This document shows, one piece after another, positions 1 to 11,389 of a stretch of DNA of 64,000 bases (its first letter is position 1; each line of letters opens with the position of its first letter). Origin of the DNA: Lomentospora prolificans. Taxonomy: Eukaryota > Ascomycota > Sordariomycetes > Microascales > Microascaceae. Both the position numbers and the translations under genes were made by a program. Where the stretch lies: the NCBI GenBank assembly GCA_029532625.1, contig JARFXM010000003.1, positions 2,604,001 through 2,668,000 on the forward strand, read 5' to 3'. The notes beneath the pieces were generated by a model. It ran no database searches. It was not told where the DNA came from and worked only from the letters and a program-made list of their open reading frames with translations.

Positions 1-736
1 AAGCCCTGCAAGTACCCGGCCGCGCCCTCTCTCATCCTGTCGTTGGCATCAATAACACAGCTCATGACGACATCCCCCCATGGCCCAATTGTCCGATGCC
101 CGAATCTGGGTTCGTGCACCTATATTCACTGATCGTTTAGCTGTTATCACCACGTAGAAAGCCTGGGAAGGGCACTTTTTCAAGAGCTAGATCGGATTTC
201 GAATTTTTCCACACAGAAAACGCACTGATAAAATGTCCGATCCGTAACACTTAGGTGAGGCCTAGCGCTGCTTGCGATCAAAACGAGTCGAAACCCATCC
301 AAGTAGCCAGATTGTGGATTCTTTCGTTATCGGTCTCGAAGCAGAAACCTGCTCCCACATTACATAGTCGAAGCTTATACATCTCCGCCGCCGTGATAAC
401 GCGATGTCTCCGCCCCCAAAGCGGGGCGCTTCAGTCTGAGACAGGAGTGCCAAGTTAGCATCGAGGGTTCTTACTAGCCCTCTTATTCCTCAACCCATAC
501 CGGATGCAGGGTCAAGGGATGCCTTTTTATCGGTCACCTTCACGAACGAGAGTAGAGAGTCGACCAATGCATGATGATAGCGCGGTAAGCGGTTGCTACT
601 AAGCGGGAGGGATCCATTCCTGTCTCGACCTAGAACTTGAAGCATATATTCATGGCAACAAAATAGAGTGCTCGAGTAATATTCTGGTTGGTGGCGGCTT
701 ACCATTTGCCATTAGCCTCTCCACCCTCCCTTTCGT
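1..736. other. Intergenic, left edge
   Basis: No gene is supported here. The open frames are short, mostly lack an ATG and match nothing I recognise. The right end should hold the 3' UTR of the minus-strand flavoprotein that stops at 737. Confidence 0.6.
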
Positions 737-2679
737 TCAAGAGTTAACGTTTAGGGTTAAGACATCCAATCCACCAGCTAGCTGACTCTTCGAAGGCATC
801 TTGTTCTCAAACATCAAGGTGCTACATTGCGCAAGCACGGGATCCTTGCCCATAGCCGCCATGGCAAGGACGGTCTCGCCACGGCAATAGTAAGCCACAA
901 ACTTCCCCTCTCCTGGGTTTCCCTGTAGGACAACATCATCCCAGCCACCAACTGTGTTTCCGCAGTACCTCAGCTGACCCGACAGTGCGGACCAGAATAC
1001 AGGCACGAACGGCCAAGGGGCATCCTCAGGGTGAGTAATGTCTCGGGCGACTGCCCTTCCAGCGTTCTGTGCCACGCACCAATGCTCGATGCGGGTAGGC
1101 TGACCCTCCCCTCCAGGGCCACGGTAAGGGAATGTGGCAATGTCTCCAATGGCATAGACGTCTTTAAGGCCCTGTACAGCGAATTTCTCGCTTACCTTGA
1201 GCGAACCATCCTTCTCAAGGCTTACCGCGTTGTTGTCCTTCAGATATCCAGTGGCCGGGGTTACACCAACACCCAGAATGACGAGGTCGGCATCGATCTT
1301 AGTTCCATCCTTGAGAAGAACAGCTCCAACTTTGCTGGGATCAGAGACAGATGCCTCGGCTTTCTCGACTGAGGCGGACATGTAAAACTTGACTCCCAGT
1401 CTTTCGAGGCCTTTCTGTAATCCGGCTCCAACCTCTTCTCCCATAACTCTTTCCAGTGCTACCTTCTCCATGCCGACAATGGTCACCGAATTATCGCTGC
1501 TCAATGCCTTGGCAACCTCCATGCCGATGAATGACGAGCCAATAATCGCAACCTTTTTTCCTTTGTCACCGATGGCCGCGGCAATCTTCTTGGTGTCGTC
1601 AATCGTCCGAAGAGTGAAAACGTTGCCCAAAGTCTTGAAGCCTTCAAGAGAGAGCCTTCGGGGGTGCCGCCCGTCGCAAGCACGAGCTTCGAGTATGAAA
1701 CGGTTTCGCCTCGCTTGGTGTGAACAGTCTTCTGATCGAAATCGACTCCAGTCACTTCATCATCAATCATGTCTGCTGCAATACTCTCGTACCAACCGTC
1801 GTCTCGCCAGGCAATCTTGTCGGGGTCGGTCACCAAGGCCTTTGACAGCTTCGGCCTGTCGATGGGGAGGTATCCCTCGGAGGATATGACAGTGAGGGCT
1901 CCTTCGTATCCGTTTTCTCTCAAGCCCTCAACCAAACCGATCGTACCAGAACCGCCTCCAACCACCACGACCTTGTTTTTCTGGGGCTTGGAAGCCACAG
2001 CCGCACGGCACTGAATATTGGGTTTCCGGCGCCCGGACTTGATGTCCGCTTCTTCACCGAAAATGTATACAGCGCCATCCCGTTCGATGACCTGGAAGAC
2101 CGGAAGAGAGTCGAGTGCGGGCGCGTCCTCAATGTCACCCGATTTTGCATTAAAGCAAGCTATCCATGTATAAGCCAGTGATCTCACTAAAACAGTGAAA
2201 CAAGCTCGGAACGCGCCAACTGAATGAGAGTGAAGGGAAAGAAAAGAAGAAGAAAAAAAATAAACATGCAAGAGCTCAGAGAGTCACTATAGGGAATACA
2301 AAAACCTACCTCCATGCCAGGGACAAGTGAGGCGTCCAGACGCGGTCAGGACACCCTTAACGAGAGGAGCACCATAATGTGTGCACTTGGAACCGAGTGC
2401 TTGAATCGAGCCTCCTGCATTGACGAGCAGAACCTTTCCTTCCTCAATTCCCTCAACTTCAACCTCTTGCTTCTCGCCGGGTTTCAGCGAGAGTGCGGAA
2501 ACGTCTTTGAGCTTGTATTCCTTTGCCATTGTAAATTGCGGCCGAGAATAAGTGATGAGTCTAGATCGGGGGAGGGGTATGCGCCTAGAAAACCGAATGT
2601 ACGCAGCAGGCTGGCGAGAAAGGAGGGGTATTGAAGCTACAGTTGGTAGTTGGAGAGGGGTGAGGAGCTTCGAAAACAT
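737..2679 (-). CDS. AIFM3-like Rieske [2Fe-2S]/FAD oxidoreductase, frameshifted
   Basis: The family moves electrons from NAD(P)H to FAD and carries an N-terminal Rieske domain. Exons are 2679-2310 and 2159-737. The 150-nt intron (GTAGGT...ATAG) splits the Rieske motif, joining CPWHG to ACF. Visible motifs are the Rieske ligands CTH and CPWH, a first dinucleotide fold VVVVGGGSG, a second one VAIIGSSFIG, and the FAD-closing block VYAIGDIA. ATG 2679 adds 50 residues without Asp or Glu but rich in Arg and Ser, like a mitochondrial presequence; ATG 2529 (MAKEYKL) would give a shorter, probably cytosolic form. The frame breaks at the G run 1660-1664: ATGGTP is followed by the family sequence RRLSLEGFKTLGNV only after a one-base shift, and no GT-AG intron can explain it. 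With one base restored the product would be about 597 residues. It is either a sequencing error or a recent null allele. Confidence 0.85.
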
Positions 2680-3856
2680 GAAAGTGAGTGGAAGGGGCCG
2701 AGTGTCTTGAACAGTGGGCGGGGTTACCTGGATGATGTGCTGTGTCAAAGAATACGAATCGGGGAACAGACAGGCTGAAGTGCAGCGGCAAGAACCTAGA
2801 TATCCGCTAGATATGTGATGCAGGAGCAGGGACGAAACAGCTGCGGAACGCAATCGCGATCATACGAAAAGCGAATCAGGATATCATAACCAGCAGCTTT
2901 GTCCAGCCCTCCCGTCAATTTGGAGCTATCCATTCGCCATGGTGTGCAACCACGACGTCAGAAGTACCTATTGTCATCATCGAACTTCCCTAGGTAACCA
3001 GGGTCTACGAGAGGTGATGGATTTGAGCTCGACCCAGTGAGGTGCTCAGCATGCTAAATCAACGCCAGTGGCGTCATGGCCCCGGAACTGAGCATCAGAC
3101 GGATTTACTGAGGTAGTGGGCAGGTTAGTGGTGGGGAAGGTCTAAATGCGAGATGACATTATAGCGCCTCTGATTGGCCGTGTAGACAAGAGAAGCACAC
3201 GGCACGTCTCCGAGGAGCATTCGCGCGGGGGGCATTTGTAAGCAGGAGTGCGAGGACCGAGAAATCCGTGTCTGAAAACCCCGTCCCGACAATTGCATCA
3301 ATTTTCGACCCAACGGTCGAATTGGGCCAGGGCCAACCGCAAGTGCCTAGGCTCGGACTTGGTAGTTGATCTTTGGATGAATTGCAAACCTCTGTTGGCA
3401 AAGCTCAGAGAAGGCGGGCAGGACCTCGATATGCAGTGTGTACCACGTGACAATGTATATACCCGCTGGGCATCATTAACAATGCCATCGCTTGGTGCTT
3501 CAGTGTGACTAAGCAATCTCTTCCCATTCCCATCATTTCGTCCGTTCGGAGGCCGATTCGGACGAAGAGTTGAGAGAGGCTTATATCGTAGCAACCAGAT
3601 ATGTCAGCACTAATTCTCCTAGATCCTTAAAGGAATAGCAACTCTTGCATATGGGCAGCGAACAGTCATATATGTTTGGTAGATAGAAACGTGGAGTTGG
3701 TCCTTTATGTTAACCTGACGACTTCATTTTTTTCTCCGTTGCGGACGGAGGACTGAGCCCCAAGCCATCAAGGAAATAGCTTAATGACGTCCATCAGTTG
3801 AATTCCATATCTCCGCTTTGGGTAGCGCGACTAGCACCTACGCTAACCACCACTCC
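2680..3856. promoter_or_regulatory. Divergent intergenic region between the flavoprotein and the Zn2Cys6 gene
   Basis: About 1.2 kb lies between two divergent start codons, so it should hold both promoters. An ATTGG (CCAAT on the other strand) is at 3173-3177. I see no credible coding frame and no clear TATA box close to either start. Confidence 0.45.
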
Positions 3857-6284
3857 ATGTCAACGTCGATGCAGGGGGTCAACCGGAGCAGCAAACAGTC
3901 CCAGGGAGCGAATCATGGTGTGAAGAAACGGAAGGTGAGGAAAGGAACGCACAGCTGCTGGGAGTGTAAGTATACAACCCGCTTTGTACTCCATCGCCAA
4001 TTTCTCTGTAACCGCTCGACGCTTGGCTCAAGAAGACACTTACACTGGTACCCACTCAGGTCGTCGTCGGAAGACCCGCTGCCACTTTGACGCGCATAAC
4101 GAAATATGCGACGGATGCAAGGCAAGAGGGACTGCCTGCACGAGCCAGGAATTCGACGATGACCGCGTTCCGCTTACCCATGGGCACCGCATCGTCCAGA
4201 GGCTTAACCGCCTCGAGTCCTTGATGGAAAAGCTTGTCGAGCATGTGCAACCCAGGGGTTATCCTGGTGCTCCTGATCTGGCTATGGCCGATGGCTCAGG
4301 CTCCTCCTCAGCCTCGGAATCCCCTCGGGCCTCTATATCTGGAGAGTCTCGTCTTGCTAGCGGTACATACACGTGTTCCATTGACTCTCCCTCCTTAATG
4401 GGTGTAGCTGATGAAGGATCTATGGCCTTGCCTTCAACGAGAAGCGGTTCACCACTCATTCCCACTGCAAAGCATGCTTCTCGTGATTTGGATCGAGTGA
4501 CAGCCGCCCTGCTTGATATCTATCCGACCCAGGGCGATGTGGAAATCATTATGGGAACCTCGATGGTGAACACGATGGTCACTAGCACTCTGTATCCGAT
4601 GCATGAAGTCCTCGCCGGGAAGCCAGAGACGGTTAACGAAGTCATAGCTACCCCTCTTCCAGGACGCCATCCTGTGGTCTTAGCTAAGAGGCTTTTGCAA
4701 TTTGCGCTCTGTCTCCAGCACACCCTTCCCAGCTTCGATCATACCCGCTTAGACGCCAACACACCTGTTATTCAACTGTCGAACGAATATATAACTATTG
4801 TGTCGACCCTTGTGTGCCCCGACGATGAGTTGATAGCCTCGGCCGAGGGCCTGGAAGTGCTTCTTTTAACAACTTACGGTCACGTCAACTCTAGAAATCT
4901 GCGAAAAGCCTGGCTGGTCACACGGAGAGCCTTGAGCCTTGGCCAAATCCTGGGGGCCGATAAACCGAGCACTGTCCACACAGTGCCCTTCCATGACTCC
5001 AACTCAAATCCATCAAGACGATCGAATCCCGCTCATCTGTGGTACCGCATCAATTACATGGAGAGGTACCTCTCTCTGCTGCTTGGCCTCTCAAGCGCCT
5101 CGCCGGATCAAAGCTACATCCCCCCAACACCAGAGGCCCGACTTACTCCTGCTGAGAAGCTGGAGGCCATACAGGGATGTGTTATAGGCCGCATAATCGA
5201 GCGCAATAAGTCCTGCGCCTCGGAAGAGTCTTACGCGGTCACTATGAGCATCGATCGTACGCTCGAGGACGCGAGGAAGCAGATGGAACCAAGTTGGTGG
5301 GCATCACTAGAGTCCGATTTCCGAAAGATTCTTGTAACGAACGCACCCTCAAGCTTGGAATCAGTACAGCTGTGGTTGAACTATGTGAACCAGGTTCAGC
5401 ATTACACGCTTAGCCTTCTTCTCCACTTGCCCTATCTGATGCGCGACCCGTCAGACGCGCGTTGGGACTATAGCAGGAAAGCCTGTCGGACTTCCAGCAG
5501 AGCGATCCTCGGGCGTTACATACAGTTTCGCTCAATACCCAGAGACTACATTGCGTGTAGACACTTGGACTACTCGTGTTTGATTGCCTCCATCACTCTC
5601 ATCCTTAGCTACCTGGGTCGGGCTCCCTACCTCGGCGGAGAAGATCAAATGAAGAGCAGGGAGACTGATAAGGCCCTTTTGAGAGCAGCCCAGGAAAAGA
5701 TGACCGAGCTTGCCATACTGAGCCGGGACCGAGTATCAAGAGAAGCCGCTCAAATTGTAGAGCAGTTGATGTCCGTGATCGAGACGGGCGACGCTAGTGA
5801 CAGCTCTCAAGATGCCCTGGAAAGAGGGGTGAAATTTGATATTCCATATCTGGGTATAGTCAACATTATCAACCCTGGCGTCACTGGGGCGAGACATGGG
5901 CAGGAACTGGGTGTTGCCTCGAATGTCGGGCATTCGTCATTCCAGACCACCTCTAGAGAGGCTTCGGCGAAGGTCACCTCGGATGGCCCGGCAGTATTTC
6001 TTACCCTCGGCCCAGGTCTAATGGAATCGAACGGTGCATCTCTGGGTATGGAAAGCTCTAGCATATCCAGTATGCAGATGATGGCCAACGGAGAGTTAGA
6101 ACTCAACTCTCTTGCCGGATTCGACAGTGGCATGGACAGCTATGAATCTACCCACAGCGTCAGCCAGCCTGGTCTCATGGCAGGCTCCGACGAGTGGTTA
6201 TTCCAAGGCCTGGAAACGACATACTGGTCTCTTCTTCACGGCGGATTTCCTCCGAATAACATCCTTGAAGGACCAGGTAACTGA
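3857..6284 (+). CDS. Zn2Cys6 fungal transcription factor
   Basis: Nuclear DNA-binding regulator; its targets cannot be read from sequence. Exons are 3857-3965 and 4060-6284 (777 residues). The 94-nt intron (GTAAGT...CAG) splits a cysteine codon inside the zinc cluster, which after splicing reads CWECRRRKTRC followed by CDGCKARGTAC: six cysteines with the usual binuclear spacing at about residues 32-60. A basic stretch KKRKVRKG lies just before it and may serve as nuclear signal. The middle of the protein has the fungal-specific regulatory-domain pattern (RKAWLVTRRALSLGQILG, then LWYRINYMERYLSLLLGL). The C-terminus is Ser/Gly/Met-rich and probably activating. ATG 3857 is the first ATG in frame before the cluster. 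The next gene, RFT1, lies 593 nt downstream on the same strand, with no functional link implied. Confidence 0.93.
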
Positions 6285-6877
6285 TGCATGCAATATCGCC
6301 ACGGTCACGGTTGGCTCTGAGATTTGGGGCTGGAATAATTGGCACATGGATAGAGGGCTCGGGTCATTGGGACGGGGATCTCCACTTGGTAATAGTTGGT
6401 ATGAGGTCTAGATTTACAATTTTACCGGCGTTAGGTTGCTTCATTCTCAATGCTATATCGATGCCCTCCTTGACGTTGCGCTTCATGAGTGCAGAGGTTC
6501 GTTGATGCTACGACAAATGATGCACTGTATTCACACGGCTTGTCGACACCGCTTTTGTGCACCTTTAGTGGTCCACTGGTGGTCTTGACCGCTGGATTCC
6601 TGGTTCTTCAGTGGGGACTATAGCAATCTACCGCCCATGAGATACAGTGTCAAAGCCTGGACCTCCTAAATTGGCCCTGTACCTATATCTAAACATCAAT
6701 GAAGCGCTGCAATATGCTCCACTCCTTAAATCAGACCCGCCACGTCGTCGACATCCCAGCTCTTATTCCCAGCTCGACGCTCACGATTCTGGGAACCCGG
6801 TGACAAATGCCGCATCTCACACCCCACGATACTGATATTCGGATAGGTAATCGCGGGTAGTCGCTGTGAGCATCGAA
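6285..6877. other. Intergenic between the regulator gene and RFT1
   Basis: This 593-nt stretch holds the 3' end of the Zn2Cys6 transcript and the RFT1 promoter. I see no coding frame with support and no distinctive repeat. Confidence 0.5.
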
Positions 6878-8694
6878 ATGGCTAACCCGCCACAGGCGAG
6901 CTCGGCCCTTCGTGGCGCGTCTTTCCTAATCATCTTGCAAGTCACGTCGCGTCTCCTCACATTCTTCGCCAACCAGCTCCTTCTAAGATTCCTAACCGCT
7001 CCCCTTCTGGGTCTCTCGGCGCGTCTTGAAGCGTATTATCTCACCGTTCTCTTCTTTGCCAGGGAGAGCTTGCGAGTCGCCATCCAAAGGCAGCCCATCG
7101 CAACAGCCTCAGAATCGGAGACGCAGACGAGGGTTGTGGTCGAAGGTAGAGATGGGAAGGGTTCTGTATCTTCCGACTCAGACAAAAGCGGAGAGCAGGG
7201 TCAGGCAGTTGTGAACCTGGGCTATCTCGCCGTCGTCTTGGGCGTAGTGGTTACCGCGATTCTCGGCTGGTTCATGCAGTTTTCCTCGGGCCAGGGAAGC
7301 GGCGAGCGCTTCGGGGAGGCACTCCGACTATATGCGCTCGCTGCAGTTTTGGAACTCGTCTCCGAGCCGTGTTTCGTGCTTATGCAGGTTCGGCTGCGCT
7401 TTGGCACGCGTGCCGCCGCCGAATCTGCCGGCGCGTTCTTGCGATGTGGCGCAACGCTCGGTTCTGCGATGTGGGCAAATCATAATGGCTTGAATCTAGG
7501 TGTCCTTCCCTTTGCACTAGGCCAGCTCGCTTACGGAGCAGCCCTCCTTGTCGTCTATCTGGGAGCTGGTTACGGCTTGGCTTCTCGAGACGGGTTCTCC
7601 ATCTTCCCTCGTCGCATCAATACAAAGGGTGACGCCAAGGGCGGGAAGACTCCCAACAAGCTCTACCTCTTCTCCTACTTCTACAACCCCACTCTGAGCC
7701 TAGCCTCCAGCTTGATGGCACAAAGCGTTGTGAAGCATTTCTTGACTCAAGGCGATACCTTTCTCGTCTCGATTCTCTCGACGCCCCACGCCCAGGGCAT
7801 CTATGCCCTTGTGAACAACTATGGAGGTCTCTTGGCCAGGCTCCTTTTCCAACCTATCGAAGAGAGTAGCAGGTCGTACTTCAGCCGCCTTCTTTCAGCC
7901 TCAGAGCCCGGAAAGGTCGATGCGCCAGCGCCAGCGGCCAAATCCACAGTGGTAAAGGCCCGCAACGACCTTCAACGCCTCCTCAAGATCTACGTCCTCA
8001 GCTCAACCGCAGTCGTCACCCTGGGCCCCATTGTCGCTCCCCATCTTCTATCCCTCGTTGCCGGCCCCTCGTGGTCTGATAGCGCCTCCCCCGCCCTCGT
8101 GGCTTACTGCTTTTATATCCCTCTCCTCGCCCTCAACGGCGTATCGGAAGCTTTCGTCGCCTCCGTGGCCACCGAAGCCCAAGTTCACATCCAGAGCATC
8201 TTCATGGCCGGGTTCTCCGTTATCTTTGGCCTTTCAGCGTTTATGGCCTTACGAGTCCTCGACATGGACCCCGCCGTGGGGTTGGTTTGCGCGAATGCGG
8301 CCAATATGGTTTGCCGCATTGTCTGGTGCGCCTTTTTCGTGAAGCGGTATTTCCGCGAGCATGGGGTTGGCCTTGATATTCTGCGCCTGGCTCCAAGCGG
8401 GCTGAGTGTGGGAATCTGTGCTGCTGCCCCCTATACTATTAGGAGGGTGCTTGTTCTTAGCGAAGACATGGTGCATGGAAGCGCATTTTGGTCTCTAGTC
8501 ATTGTTGGCGCGATGGCTGTCCCAGTCGTAGCTTTATTGTATGTACCGTTTCAACTTTTATCACTCCCCCCAAGTTCTTTGCTACTTGAGTATATAACTA
8601 ACAACCGGCATATAGGGCTTTTGCCGAAAGAAAATTTCTCATGGAATGCTACTCTTCTCTTCGGGGGTCTAATCCTAAATCCAAGACGACATAA
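6878..8694 (+). CDS. RFT1: RFT1, ER Man5GlcNAc2-PP-dolichol flippase-type protein
   Basis: A polytopic ER membrane protein of the MOP/MATE-like superfamily, needed for the step that brings Man5GlcNAc2-PP-dolichol to the luminal side during N-glycosylation. Exons are 6878-8538 and 8616-8694 (579 residues). The 77-nt intron (GTATGT, CTAAC branch, ATAG) lies near the 3' end; splicing yields the C-terminus AERKFLMECYSSLRG, which fits the family. Without splicing the frame runs on to 8719 with unrelated sequence. The N-terminus ALRGASFLIILQVTSRLLTF and the following NQLLLRFL are hallmark RFT1 sequence. A Ser/acid-rich loop at about residues 75-110 separates early helices. I count roughly a dozen hydrophobic segments. 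The start is ATG 6878; the upstream GTG in frame is not used. It converges with DBP3, 107 nt between stops. Confidence 0.93.
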
Positions 8695-8801
8695 TACTGG
8701 TAATTACCTTCCCATGTAGAATAATAGAATATGCTCGTTGAACAATATCCGTCATCTCCCTGCCGCCGCGTCTAAGCACCCAGGTACGTGTATTCCCAGA
8801 A

Positions 8802-10843
8802 TTAGTCGTCAAAGACGATTTTCTCGGGCACATTTGTGGTATCAACGTCGCGGTAAAATGCACCGTAAACAGGGTGAAGCTTCTTCTTTACGGTCGTACC
8901 GAACTTGAGGAGATCCTCGGGAACGGGTTGGCCGGCTTGCTTGAGAATGTTGATCAGCCTGGAGCGGACATTGTTAGCGAAGGCGTCTAATTTTAGCAAT
9001 GCAAAGCTAGGGGTGACTTACTCTCCAGAATGAGACTTGTCGTGTTGTGTGAATAGAGTAATGGCCTCGCCAGTCTTACCGGCACGGCCTGTGCGGCCGA
9101 TTCGGTGGACGTAGTCTTCAATCGTCAAGGGGAACTAGATAGGAGTATTAGCAAGCTAGCCGGCATCGTTACGGGAAGAGTGTAACCTACGGTCAAGTTA
9201 ATAACGAGCTTCACCTCGGGGATATCGAGACCTCGAGCAGCAACATCTGTTGCCACAAGGACGGACGTAGTTCCAGCCTTGAAGGCCTCCAGACTCCTCG
9301 TCCTCTGTTCCTGCTTCAAGTCTCCATGAATTCCGGCAACGCGGATACCCTTCCTCGCCAAAGTCTCCTCTACTCTCGTCGCTTCCTTTTTGTACAGCGC
9401 GAAAACAAGGATGCGGTCATTGCGCTTGCTTCCCTGCTGGTATTCTCTAAGAATCTGGAGTAGACGACCTTCCTTCGCCCTCGGGTCTATCACCTCGACA
9501 CGCTGGGTGATACGCTTGTTAGCCTGCAGCTCACCATCGGCACGGTCTTCATCGCTATTGCTGATGTTGATCCTAACGGGATCCACCATCATAGAGGCGG
9601 CGAGGGCTTGCACCGACAGGGGCCACGTGGCAGTAAACATAAGGGTTTGCCGCTTCTCCCGAGGAGGTGTCGCGGCCAGGATCTGCTTGATATCTTCTTC
9701 GAAACCAGTATCCAGCATGCGGTCGGCCTCGTCGAGAACCGCGAACTGCACATTGCTGAGATCGCAGACACCCTCGGACATGAAGTCCCTTAGACGGCCA
9801 GGAGTGGCAACGACAATATCAGCGCCGCGGCCAAGGAGGTTGCGCTGCTCCGGCTTCGGCGCACCGCCGTAGACGCAAACGCATGAGAGGCCGACAAGTC
9901 CTGCAAGCTGAGAGACCTGCTCATGGGTCTGCATGGCGAGTTCGCGAGTGGGGGAGACAACAACGGCTTTGACACTCCGGTTCTTGGGACCCTTGGACAG
10001 ACCTTCTACGCATGGAAGGGCAAAAGCCATGGTCTTTCCGGATCCAGTCTCAGCAACACCAATGACATCACGCCGCGAGAGGGTGAAAGGCCAAGAAGCC
10101 GCCTGGATTGGGGTCGGCGCGCTGAAAGCCTTGAACGGGTTCTTTCGGAGGAGAGGAGTCGAGGGAAGGTGAGAGAATTGAACGATAGGGCGAAGATGGC
10201 TGAGCTTGCCAGTAGGGTCGGTGATCGTGACAAATTTGGTCTTGAGGAAGTCATCGATCTCCGACTGGGGAACATCGCTGAGCGCAGAAGACTGAGAGTA
10301 TGACCCGTTGGGAGCATCGTGGCGGCCATCAGTAGCGCCGTTGGTCTCAATTCCATTCTCCTTCTTGCCATCCTTCTTGCCCTCCTTCTTGGACTTCTTT
10401 TTCGGCTTAGATTCAGACTCGGTGGCATCGGCGCCATTCGCAACGTCGGCAACGTCTTCGGTGACTTGATCGTGCTTGCGCTTTTTCTTAGAGCTCTTCT
10501 TGTCGGACTCTTCAGTAGGCGCCTCAGCCATTGGAGTATCTTTGGCCTCGGTGTTGTTTTCGGCACTGTCTAACCGCTTTGCCTTCTTCTTCTCTTTCTT
10601 TTCCTTCTTCTCTTTCTTCTTCTCCTTCTTCTTCTTCTTCTCAATCTCTCCGTTGTCATCGGCCATAACTGATTCGTTGTTACCGATCTCCGCAGGAATC
10701 AAGGACTCCACATCGTTGGTCTTCAATTTCTTCTTCTTCTCCTTCTTGTCTTTCTTCTCCTTCTTGACCTTCTTCTCCTTCTTCACTTTGTCGACGACAG
10801 GCGCATCGGTGGTAACCACCGCGATGTTTTCGGCAGAAGGCAT
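8802..10843 (-). CDS. DBP3: DEAD-box ATP-dependent RNA helicase, DBP3 type
   Basis: A nucleolar RNA helicase for pre-rRNA processing of the 60S subunit, by family. Exons are 10843-9191, 9134-9022 and 8958-8802 (640 residues). The first about 200 residues are Lys/Glu-rich with many KKEKK-type repeats, typical of Dbp3 and likely to carry nucleolar localisation. The helicase core then shows the Q motif PTPIQAASWP, Walker A AETGSGKT, PTRELAMQ, DEAD within VLDEADRML, FTATW (motif III), the VATDVAARGLDIPEV block and HRIGRTGRAGK (motif VI, reached only after splicing the 56-nt intron at 9190-9135). The second intron is 63 nt, 9021-8959. ATG 10843 was chosen because the frame upstream has no better ATG context and homologues begin shortly before the Lys-rich tract. 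Confidence 0.95.
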
Positions 10844-11389
10844 AAGTTGAGAGGCAGAGAAGTCAATCGAATACCAGACCAAAGTAAGTAATCGTGGGGA
10901 CGAAGGCTGCCGCGGATCGTAGGACTTTGCTACACCTGGGGGGCTATCGCGGTGGTTAGCGGTGGGGAGAATTCTGCCAAATTTTCCCACCGATTTTTTT
11001 CTCTTCTCTCCCACTTTTTTTTTCTTATCAGTGGTGGGATTTCTTATCGATAAGCGATAAGAACCGGCGACGCTGGATCATCTGGATTCGCCTCTCCCAC
11101 AAGGATTAATTATTAGTCTTAAATCCGTCCAAGTAGAGAATACGAATGTTCATAATATTTAAAGTGTAAGAGTAGTTAATGGGTTTTTGAATGAATTTTG
11201 ACGTTGAATTAAACCAGAAAACCGTCTGGCTTTTCGCTAACCCTCCCTACCCATATCCCCTACACTACGCCCAGTAACTCCTCGCCATCTTCTGGATGAT
11301 ACATGTCTAAAAAATACAGAAATATAAATAGAAAAATAAAGACAAAAATATCCCAGAAAATGAATGAAGGAACCTGCATCAATCATCAA
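10844..11389. other. Intergenic between DBP3 and the CSC1-type channel gene
   Basis: This 546-nt region contains the DBP3 promoter and the 3' end of the channel gene. Its left half is rich in T and C runs; 11130-11350 is A/T-rich. There is no coding evidence. Confidence 0.5.

Noticed and set aside
751..759. TTAGGGTTA, resembling the telomere repeat
   Set aside because: Only one and a half units, and it is explained by the last codons of the flavoprotein on the minus strand.
10560..10800. Repetitive GAA/CTT-like tract
   Set aside because: It encodes the Lys/Glu-rich N-terminus of DBP3, a normal feature of that family, rather than an independent repeat.
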